Source: Pelargonium x hortorum
Lineage: Eukaryota; Streptophyta; Magnoliopsida; Geraniales; Geraniaceae
DNA: 37,572 nucleotides
Reading direction: 5' to 3'
Assembly (NCBI GenBank): GCA_036897525.1
Contig: JAYMTJ010000086.1
Coordinates: 1 to 37,572, forward strand
Shown here: positions 23,971 through 33,110 of the stretch, one piece after another
How positions within the stretch are numbered: the first letter of the stretch is position 1
How the letters are laid out: each line of letters starts with the position of its first letter
Position numbers and translations under genes: made by a program
The notes under the pieces: model-generated
Told to the model about the DNA's origin: nothing
The model's database searches: none
What the model saw: only the letters and a program-made list of their open reading frames with translations

Positions 23971-24024
23971 ACCTGATGAAGGCAAAGGAGTTTTGGTTCT
24001 TGCAAGGACTCTCATTTTATAAGA
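23971..24024 (+). repeat. interspersed repeat R4, copy 1
   Basis: The blocks ctgatga, ggagttttggttcttgcaag and the following gact/ct..tataagaa align in order with 33038-33099 (atgatg, ggagtcttta..cttggttctgcaag, gattcttattaagaa). The match covers about 55 bp with small indels. Confidence 0.6.
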
Positions 24025-24480
24025 ATACACAGATTCTATAGCAATCATTGCTGCTTCAACTTTGCATCATACATATAGGGATTTTCTTTAAGATAGATAT
24101 GCATTTTTTTTGCCCTTGTCTGTAACCAAGTATTGATAGTGTCAAAACCCTTTTTTATTCTACCATTGGATATTTATAATCTCAGAAGCCATCTGCTAAT
24201 TGAAGAGGAAATAGAATATAAGTTAAGCAGTATCCTGTTGGAATTTACACTAAGGACATCCCGAGGGCTAGTATTTTACGTTAGTAGCTTCGGTATTCTC
24301 TTGAACGGCAATTTCTTTATAGGCTGTTTAATCAAAGGTAAAGGAATTCCTCTGCCACTGTGTTTTTTTTAGTAACAAGTCAAGGCAAAAAGAGCCCCTA
24401 AGAATAAAATATACAAGATCCCTGGCCTTTTCCGAGATCCAGAGTTATCCTTGGGTATAAGGATTTATGTACTACTAAGT

Positions 24481-25200
24481 TCCTACCCACCTTTGAATAA
24501 GGAGATAGCAAAAGAGTCCTTAAAGAGTTCATTTTATTCTTTTCCTTAGATTCCTAACTAGAAATCCTCTTTCTTCTTTTGTTCTAATTAGTTCTTCCGC
24601 AGGGACTGTTAATTAAGGAGTAGCTCTTGGAAGGTATTCTGGGTAAGGTCTATCTGATGGCTCAAGAGAAAGCTCTTGAACCTAAGAGTTTATTGACAGT
24701 GTAGCGAGAGGGCTTCGCGCCTTTTCTTAACCTTGAGTAACCTATATTTCACACTATCTGTGCGGATATTCCAAAAGAGCCGGTAATGAAGTACTTTATG
24801 ATAGAGTCCGATCTAAGCTTATAACCGGTAATTGATGTCTAAGGTGTTTGAGGTCTTACTTGTTTGCCAGTGAAATCCAATCTATCATTCGCTAGGAGAA
24901 GGACTCATCCGAAAACCACTTCTTTTAAGGATGGGATGGAAGATTCCGATCTAAACTTATAATGCTGTAATGGAGTCCCTCAAATAGTATGTACTATCTT
25001 AGAAGGCCTATGAAATGAAGGTGTAGCGGAAGTAAGCCCTCTGCTTAAGGAACAACCCAAACTAAGATCTACCAGTACGAAGGCTGCAAATTGAAGCGAG
25101 TAGTCTCGAGAACAAAAAGGTAGAATTTACTGTGCGGTCTTTATCCGAAAACTTTATTTAGTATTATTCGTATTACGTTGTATAGCTATCGAGAAATTAA
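24481..25200. repeat. cluster of local duplications
   Basis: Three words recur within 700 bp. tccgatctaa.cttataa occurs at 24807 and 24945. gtgtagcg with a nearby agccctct/agagggct occurs at 24699 and 25021, and ctgtgcgg followed by att/ttatcc at 24758 and 25130. The offsets differ (about 140, 320 and 370 bp), so this is not a simple two-unit tandem but layered or rearranged duplications. No gene is seen. Confidence 0.5.
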
Positions 25201-25822
25201 AAAGTATAAATCCTGGACCACCCGGCAAAATAAAAGTAACAATTTTATGATTGAAGTTGCCAAAAAAACGGAATTTCTTCTGAGACTGAATATGACACAA
25301 AAGGCTTTTAATTGTTTCTATAAAGAAGTTTATAAGAGGTTGTGCAAGAGTATGTAACTAAGCTCATGAAAGAATATAACATACGCTACCGGATATGGTC
25401 AAAGTAATCCTAGTAGACCCGCATCGTTTTTTTGCTATTAGGATTCTTAGTAATCTTAAAAACTAACTGAAAAAAAAAGGTCTTTTGTTCAAGTCGTGTG
25501 AATTTCCTACTGCATATCGTATTATCTCTTGTAATTCGTATCTTGGCCTAGGCATTTTATTTTCTAGGAAATCCCCTTTGATGAAGAGTGCCTCTGTGGT
25601 CTGGTCTTTGTTGCTTTACTGGATTCCATTGTCCTATGACCTGAGTTCGTTGTAGAGAATATATCATAAGAGATCCCTCTTTGCACTCCAAACTGTAATC
25701 CTATGCTAAGTCAGTAACTCGTAGGTCCAATTCATGAGCTTGAGGATCTCTAAACCCAATACCAATGAAAAGAAAAGACCTTCTTCCCTTATTCACTTCT
25801 TTCTTATCCGAACCCTATAACA

Positions 25823-25840
25823 GGGAACCTACAAACTACA
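25823..25840 (+). repeat. fragment matching 19585-19598
   Basis: It shares ggaacctacaaac exactly and has a C-rich context on both sides. Confidence 0.35.
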
Positions 25841-26089
25841 ATGCATCCCTAAGAAGGAACTCCAATTGCTGTCGAACCTATAATAATTACCTGTACTAAG
25901 CTACCCAACGGAAATACCTTAACCCTTGAAAAGCTGTAAAGTTATTTGAGTAATTGTTAATTGTTCTTTCTTTATAGTTTTACTATTGTTTTAGGGTTTT
26001 TTTGTTATAGTAGTTAAATTCATCACTGTTCTATGCAGCTTATCGGTATGGAGGGAAGTGCCCTTAGAATGATTAGGAGTACATCTCTA

Positions 26090-26168
26090 TTACCGACCGT
26101 AGTGCATCCGAGGAAGGTTAAGGCATAATATGGGTATTATAGATAGACCACTTACACTCTTAAGACCA
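26090..26168 (+). repeat. interspersed repeat R1, copy 2
   Basis: The first 14 bases are identical to 13535-13548. The gcatccgaggaagg word links it to copy 3 at 32239 (gcatccggaggaagg), and cttacactcttaagacca links it back to copy 1. It therefore shares different blocks with each of the other two copies, as expected of a three-member family. Confidence 0.75.
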
Positions 26169-27201
26169 GAAATAACTGACTTTTATCTTTACTTTTCCTA
26201 TACTTCAATTTCTTTTTTTTTGCTAAACACCTTGTTCAGGAATTCCTATACTATCTAAGTGGATTCATCCTCTCCTCTGCTACCGTCAACCTTACATTAT
26301 AACAAAAAAAAGCAGGCTTCAACTCATTTAAAGGACTCCATTAAAAAAAGAGAATAACCCTCAAATGTGTTCCATCTAGACCATCTAGAAATACTTTTAT
26401 CTTTGTTTAGCTACTCAGATTTGGGTACATTCGAAGCCTTTAGTACTGTGAATTTCCTACTTTCTAAATTATAGAGCCCTTAACAGAGTTTTAGAATTCC
26501 TAAATATTTGTACTTTACTATATCACCAGTTCCAGGATCCACCAGAAAGAAGCATCCCCTTCCAGAAAGACCTTATCTTATACAGCCTAACAAACTTGAA
26601 ATACAGACTAGAAAAGTTGTCCATTACATTAATTATCAACTTGTTACTTGGATTTCTTATACATTTTTATCCTCCTTTGAAGCTTCCTTACTCAAAACAA
26701 AAAACAAGTAAGTATCCTTTATTACTATCCAGTTAAATGAAAAACTCTAAATACCCAGTAACACGAAAAAAGAAAGCTTAACCTCTGCCAAAAATAGAGT
26801 TTCAGTGCTAAGAAAAGGAATACCGATTACTTCGAATTAAAATACTTAAGACCAACCAAATACAAGAACTAGAAAAAAAAGCTAAAACTTTAACTTGACT
26901 TCATCCCTACTTTACTTTCAACTTTCACCAGTCTTAGCCTTAAAATCACCTATCCGAAATGGCACACAAAGCACCAGGCACTTAATTCATTGAAAGCTAC
27001 TCTAACTTTTTAGGAACAATTTCAGGAATAAAAAAGTACTATTAGTAAGGGCCCTTCTCAGTAAAACCCCTTTGGCTTGACAGCCTTAAAAGGAACAACT
27101 GCAGCATTTATTTTACACGAGATTCGCAGGGTTAGGAAATGCTCTTAGAGTTGCTAATGAACTAGACAGGAATTTCGGTGGTTCGGAAGTTGAGAATACG
27201 G

Positions 27202-27273
27202 TAAGCCCAGTTTCTAAACCCGTTTTAACACCTTGCTCGAGACCATAAATCGAGGGTTCGAATCCGGGTATCT
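27202..27273 (+). pseudogene. possible tRNA-derived fragment
   Basis: ggttcgaatcc at 27255-27265 matches box B fully, and agcccagt at 27204-27211 matches the core of box A, 51 nt upstream. A perfect ctcga/tcgag hairpin (27237-27255) with a 9-base loop just before the T-loop resembles the extra arm of a class II tRNA. The T stem has only two pairs and no anticodon arm could be drawn. It is a decayed tRNA at best. Confidence 0.3.
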
Positions 27274-27290
27274 TTTCTATTTCTCCAAAA

Positions 27291-29690
27291 AAAGAGATTC
27301 CAAGCTTGCCTTCACAAGAGTTTAAGTAAGAGGATCACAGAGTCGGTTGAAATTCCAATAAGAGATTAACCAACTCTTTTGGTAGCCATTCATAGCTGTC
27401 AAAGTCAGATTAAATACAGTGAAAGCATATAACCTATTATTTTGTACATAAAAGTTCTCTCGGTGTCTTCTAGTCCCAATAAGTAGTTAGTTCTCATTCT
27501 AGCTTCGTAATAAAGTAGAGAAAAGCTTAAGATGTGTCTTGCCAACAAACTTTAGGTTTAGGAAACTGCCTCCTCGATCACTTATTTAGAAAACCCCTCT
27601 CAATGAACAAAAGCGAACTCTCTCTTCAGTCGAAGTAACCCATGTGTATAGTTGAGGTCAATCAAAAAGAGTGGAAAAGCTGCTTAAGAGATCCGTGTAA
27701 GCGTGTATTCTTTAAAAGAGCTTTAGCTAAACAATTCAATAGGTTATCTTATTTCCAAAATCCCCTTTTATTTACAAGTATTGTTGGGCCACTCCCATAG
27801 TCTAATAGACAAGAGTTACTGTAGACATACCTTTTCTAATGAATTCTATACCGTAGCAATTTATAGTGAAAGCTCTTTTTATTATTATTTATCTCCTACA
27901 CGCCTGTAGAAAGCATTCTCTTATCGCGCGAAATCTACTACTTCAGCTTCAGCTATGTGACGCTGTAAGAAGGACAATTGACAACCACCTCGCAAGGTGG
28001 GATTTTCCTACTAATAGTTAAGTTAGGGAATTTTACACAGGAATAAAAAGGTAAAGCTATGAACCAGAGGCCAAAGTTACTCTACAAAAAATAACAAAAA
28101 CCTCACTTCCTATAATTGTATAGGATAAACCCCTGTTGGATTGAGTCAAAGAATACGAATAAACGCTCGTATAAATCTAGGATACATAGCCGCTAAAGTT
28201 CTATATATAGCGGATTTCTACCCCCTGTAAGGACGCCCTACCTCTCAGATACTTGATAAGTCTCGTGGATGGACAAACGAATAAGTTTCCCTTTTGCTCA
28301 TTCTCAATCCTTTTTTTGGTTTTAAATCAAAGAGAATGGTTTTGAGTTAGAGGTTTGAAGGGAAATTAAGAAGCCCTCGGGAGGGGATCCTTACATTTTG
28401 CCGCTCCGGTATAATTAATACCACTCAAAGAACTTAAGTATACATGGTTCCTCGACTTATTTTAGGCCTTAAAAAAACGGCTTCGTTATTAAAGGAGCTA
28501 AAGTAAAACTAGTTGTACAGGTTAGAGACCCTTTTAGCGGTTGAATTCTACAGCTCATACTTTAATTTAATAAAAGTTCAATAAATCTATTATAGCTTCT
28601 CATAGTAAGGAAAAGCGCATAGGAATCCTGTTCTATTTTGCCCTACGGGGCCCCCTATCTATAGGATATAAATCCAAACTTTTACCTTTTTAATAAGGAA
28701 TTCATGTATATTCAAACCTTTAATCCAAGAAGGAAGCCACATATGCTTATGCTTTGGTTTGCCCCAGTTTTCAAAAAGTTCTTCAACCAGATAGATAAGT
28801 TCTTGTCTTGTGTAGATGTTCTAAAATATACGAGCAAAGTTCCTAGCTTTTGAAAAAATGATATTAATTTCTAGTGGTTTTAGGATAGACTGGGATAAAA
28901 TTACTTAACTTTAAAAAAGGGTAATGCCAGAATTACAAAGATTTTATGTCTGTATAAGCTGAACTCACTAAAAAGCTCGAATTTATTAAGGACGAGGTGA
29001 GTATCCGAAATGTGGAGTGCTATAAGTATGCCGGTGAGATTATAAGAGACCGGTCCTTAATAAGGGCTTCCTGTAGTAAAGTACAAAATTTTTGCTACGT
29101 CAACACAAAACCCCACTCATGGATTTAAACGTGGAACGGCTTAATTTAATAATTTAAGCTGGAATACCTTGTTTTGGACAAATACACTACGAATCTAGCA
29201 ACGAAAAATTATTTACTATTTAACTATGTGCCTATCTTTACTAGGATCATCAGAATTTCCTACAATCCTAAACTTAAGTGAGCACTTTACGTTACGAAGT
29301 CTTTTTAAAATGAAAAATAATGGGTATTTTCGCTCATATAAAATGCCTTACTACGGTGCAACATTAACCTTTTTTAATAAACAATCCGTATATGGAGCAC
29401 CCTAGACCTTTCTTTAAGCATAGTGGAGCAGGAGTCTCACAAGCTGTACTAATTCTTTTCGGGGCCTGCTATTTTGACCTTATCGATATAAAGTCAATAT
29501 CCTACTTTATACACTTTTTTGATTTTGATATGAATGCGGGTACTCGTCCTCTGAGCCTCCCTTTATAATAAGAATATAACTAGTACGAGGGCGTGTTTAA
29601 TTCATCATTAATAGAAATGAATATAGAAATAGAATACTCAGAAATATTACAACATATAAAATAAACTAACTCGTGGTTATTTTCAAAAAA
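27291..29690. other. plain AT-rich block
   Basis: No gene and no match to the repeat families was found. A compact hairpin lies at 27985-28000. The word gccggtgagatta at 29030 resembles words at 10768 and 24866. Confidence 0.55.
27985..28000. other. compact hairpin, 6-bp stem and 4-base loop
   Basis: ccacct pairs perfectly with aggtgg around cgca. A gattttcc follows, so there is a weak T-run after the stem. Intrinsic terminator activity is possible, but no gene ends here. Confidence 0.5.
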
Positions 29691-31330
29691 ACCTCTTACT
29701 CACGCCCTCTTTCCCAATACCAATCAATACCAGCTCTAAACCCTAACCTTTTTTTGCGTAAAGTCTTTCTGTCTTGCATTGCAAACCCTTATTAGCTCTT
29801 ACTTTAATCCAGAAAAAAGCAATCTACTTAATTTTAGAGCAGAGTCTTCTTTTCTTTCTCTCTAAATTAGGAAACACTAAAGTAGTCCTATCCTACTGAA
29901 CTGAGTTAGACGCTACCTTATATAAAGAATAAAAAAAAGTACAAAGCCTCATAGCTAGACTCAACCCTACGAATCCCCGTGTAAATGTAATGGGAAGCGT
30001 TTAGTTTTATGACAAGAAGTGTATAATCCCTACTATAGAAATTCCAAGGATTCCGCCCAATTTGACTCTTTCTTATTATAGAAACCCCTTCACTTTAAAA
30101 TACCAAGTGCAGGCCGAGACCCTTAATTTTTTTTTATTTTAGAGTCAGTGTCTTTCCTTTGCTAAAGAGTAAACTCCGGCGTTAAATTCTAGCTATAGAG
30201 TTGATAAAAACTCAATATGCTCATACTAAAGAGAGTCCCTTTTAAAGAAGAAAGGTGTATCAGGGGTATTCTCCTTAGAAGTTGTTGCGCGATTAGAACT
30301 CTTGTAATTCAGGTATTCCGTGTTTCATAGCTTTAGGGTTACTTTTTTCTAGTGTAAGTGTATAGGATACGACTTGAACTCTTGCTTTGTCTTTAGTAGT
30401 CATGCTAGAAATGAATATAAGTAAGTTAAGTTATTAAGGAATCTTTTATCTTACAAGCTGTTCCTCAGGATTTTTTACAACTTAGTAAGTGTCCCTTCTT
30501 TATATAAGTAAGGATTTTCAGTAGCTAAGAGTGAAGTTTTGTATATATAATAGGGAAACTTAAGAATCTGATTAATTTAAGGAAGAGATAAAGAACTAAA
30601 GTAGTCCTCTTAACTAAATCGTAAATAAGGAAGGTAGGCATCTAGAAGCAAGTATTCTCGTTTTAGCTTACTATACCGGAGTCTTTAAAAAAGCAGGATC
30701 TTTATTCCATTCATTTCATGCCAACAAGCGAGAAAAGCTTTCTTTGTAATCACAATAACTGATCCCCAAGTCTCAAACTCTTCTTACCTTAATACTGTCT
30801 TTAAGCTTACCTTGTCGAATAAGACCCGATTTGTAAAAACTAACTCATTTAAATCATACCCTTCTTTGCTTAGTTTTGTTGAAACATACTTTACTGAACA
30901 ATAATTCCATTTGAAAAATATCAAAGTTAATCCGGCTTGACTGCTTCATTACTATACATTTATTAAATGTGCCTGTAATTATTTATGTAACAGACAAGGA
31001 ATACTAGAAAAAAAGGCTCTTGTTATAATCATGCCCTAAAATACATTTACAGGACATACTTAAGATATACGAATAATCCTTACTTCATCGCTAACCCTGG
31101 TTTGACATGTTTCTGTTAAAGAGAAAGTCAAAGTCCTCCTGACTAACTGCGGTATGAGCCTCATAAGGGAAGATTCAAAGCGCGTCTAGTTCGAATATTA
31201 AGCAGCTTTAATAAAGATACTGGGCACAAAAATTTAGTGGTAATGATTTTACTGAAATTTTAATAGAACGAAAAGAAACTACTACTCCTGGATTACTTCC
31301 TCCTCTGTTCATAGAGATATTACCTATAGC
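29691..31330. other. gene-free block with R2 copy 2 and opposite strand skews
   Basis: From 29690 to about 29990 the plus strand is C-rich by eye. Counts over 30421-30660 give 45 G against 28 C. R2 copy 2 sits at 30290-30420. A faint R1-like word (aaggaaggtaggcat) at 30628-30642 was noted but is too short to call. Confidence 0.55.
30290..30420 (-). repeat. dimeric T-arm-like element R2, copy 2
   Basis: Units start at 30291 (gattagaactcttgta, identical to copy 1) and 30371 (gacttgaactcttg), 80 bp apart, compared with 94 bp in copy 1. The minus strand shows gagttctaatc and gagttcaagtc as in copy 1. The order, orientation and unit identity are conserved, while the spacer has diverged. Confidence 0.6.
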
Positions 31331-32238
31331 AAGGACCGAACCTATTAACCGTTTTTAGTCTATTCTATTGAACTTCAATTTCTCGCTAGTAACAAAAAAA
31401 AAAAAGTGTCTAATCCCATAACTAAGCCGTTATTTGTAGACGCCAAGAGAACCCTAAGTCGTCATTCGTTCTAAACTAAAGGACAAGTACAACAATTTTC
31501 ATAAAATTAGGAGATTGATGCTTTCCACTTAGATTAAACTTTTAACGCAATAGTATTTACACTCTAGCATAACAACATAGTACAAAAAAATATATTACTT
31601 TAGTTACTTTCGTTACCATTTAAAGAACCTTTTGAATATGTAATATTAAATTAGAGATTTTAATTAATGTTATTTGTTAAATACTTGCTAGTTATAACTC
31701 TTGTAAGCTTTGTCTTGGACAAGAAATCAGATCTTCCGGGATCGATAAGTCTAGTTTGATAGATTCCAATGTCATGAGCATAAACATAAACCCATAGCTA
31801 TGTTCGAGGCATATACTTTCTACTAGTAGATCAAAATCACTGAGTTTTTTTATAGAAAAGGAGTGCTAAGAGTCCATAGGTATAGCAATTGGTGAAAATT
31901 CTCTCATCAACCTCAGCTCAGAGAGTTTAGTCCTTGTATCAGACCTTTGGCTTTTGTTTGGTACTGCAGCCTTTATCAAGGATTCTGCGTTTCACAAGGA
32001 GTATGAGTTTTCTTCTTGCAGCGGGGAGTTTCTTGTATTCATTGTAGCTAGAAAGTATGAAATATATTAATAAATAGGGTAGTATTCTAGTTATTGTATT
32101 TTGTATTACTCTTTATAGGAATAGTCTAGGCAGTTTATTGTATAATCTTTTAGTTAAGATATATTCCTCCTATTGTTCTCTGTAGTGTAGTTACTACTAA
32201 AAAGAGGACATAAAATAGAGTCTTGTAATGCTTATTTA

Positions 32239-32290
32239 TTCTACCCGGCTAGAGGCATCCGGAGGAAGGGGAATATCTTAATACTAGTAT
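32239..32290 (+). repeat. interspersed repeat R1, copy 3
   Basis: ctacccggctagaggcatcc then ggaggaagg aligns with ttaccgaccgtagtgcatcc then gaggaagg of copy 2, and both run into aat/tat-rich sequence. It is more diverged than copies 1 and 2 and shorter. An R2 dimer lies 1.95 kb upstream, as for copy 1. Confidence 0.6.
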
Positions 32291-32580
32291 AATGAACATA
32301 CCTACATACCTTATGACAGCCATCTACTTAACCAACTTCTTACCAGTTTTTTTTTTTGTAAAACCAATTTACATCTCAACATGCAGAATATCAAAGATAA
32401 TAAACTCCTACCTTGCTTTATTTAATTTAAAAGGGTACAGAATCCCGAGTAAAGAAACACCCTACTTAACTTGCAAAGGAAACAGAATACTCTCTTTTGA
32501 AGGACTTATTATGGAACTTGCCAAGGAATAGATCTGTATTCCTACTTTGTTCTAACCACCTAAGCCGGTCAATGACTGTC

Positions 32581-32760
32581 ATGCCTTAGTTCTTCAACTG
32601 ACTAAGTCTAACCTTAATCCTATAATACATTCTCTAACTTGTTAAGCACTTTTATCTACCTAAAGATTGCCAACCATAAGGCTTTAACCACCCACTAAGA
32701 ATGTGCTGCTTACTGCGTCCACTCTCTACCTTAGGATTCCCTACCGAACTATAATAACCA
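32581..32760. other. strongly C-over-G tract
   Basis: Manual count of 180 bases gives 50 C and 19 G on the plus strand. It has no gene and no tandem period that I can define. Confidence 0.5.
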
Positions 32761-32770
32761 CCAGCTCTTT
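32749..32770 (+). repeat. fragment matching 19709-19730
   Basis: The word ctataataaccaccagctctt aligns with the earlier site with four mismatches over 21 bases. Weak by itself. Confidence 0.3.
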
Positions 32771-33037
32771 ATGTCCCGTGTCCATGCATGGAAGCTAGGC
32801 TAGCTACTATGGTAGTAAAGGAAATCTTTTAAAGAAGAAGACTCCTTAACCTCTTATTCCTTACACTTTACTTAAAATCCCTAACTAGTTAAGCTAACCT
32901 ATATAAAATATCCGACGAAGCAAATGAAATGCTACCTCTTTTTTAATACCTAGAGCTATCCCTGCTATACCTCTATTGTACCTATCTTAATCTTAATTAC
33001 TAGACTTTTATAGCTATTACTTTCCTAAGTTACGATA

Positions 33038-33099
33038 CCACATGATGCTCTTAAGATTGGAGTCTTTATTCTTGGTTCTGCAAGGATTCTTATTAAGAA
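33038..33099 (+). repeat. interspersed repeat R4, copy 2
   Basis: It shares in order catgatg, ggagtctt, cttggttctgcaagga and ttattaagaa with 23971-24024. Both copies sit at the right-hand end of C-rich tracts, so a larger homologous segment may be involved. Confidence 0.6.
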
Positions 33100-33110
33100 A
33101 ATTCACTCAC

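Larger units (their letters stand above)
22861..24480. other. gene-free block, partly C-rich, with repeat R4
   Basis: From about 23560 to 23960 the plus strand is visibly C-rich. It contains an internal duplication at 23628-23710 and R4 copy 1 at 23971-24024. The frames at 22860-23087 (minus, 75 codons) and 24133-24372 (79 codons, TTG start) carry no recognisable motif. Confidence 0.55.
25201..27290. other. gene-free block with R1 copy 2 and a T-arm-like site
   Basis: The second R1 copy lies at 26090-26168, and a near-perfect box B at 27255. The 67-codon frame 26508-26711 (TTG start) shows no recognisable domain. Confidence 0.55.
31331..33110. other. gene-free block with R1 copy 3 and a C-rich tract
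   Basis: It has an A12 run at 31394-31405 and R1 copy 3 at 32239-32290. Counts over 32581-32760 give 50 C and 19 G. A 79-codon ATG frame (32292-32531) begins just after R1 copy 3, with a purine-rich gaggaagg word about 20 bases upstream. The peptide is not recognisable and the other R1 copies have no such frame behind them, so I do not call a gene. Confidence 0.55.

Noticed and set aside
30608-30650. Possible fourth R1 copy (aaggaaggtaggcat)
   Set aside because: The diagnostic accgaccgtagt head is absent and the match is too short.
32292-32531. 79-codon ATG frame just after R1 copy 3, with a purine-rich word upstream
   Set aside because: The purine-rich word is part of R1 itself, other R1 copies have no frame behind them, and the peptide is not recognisable.
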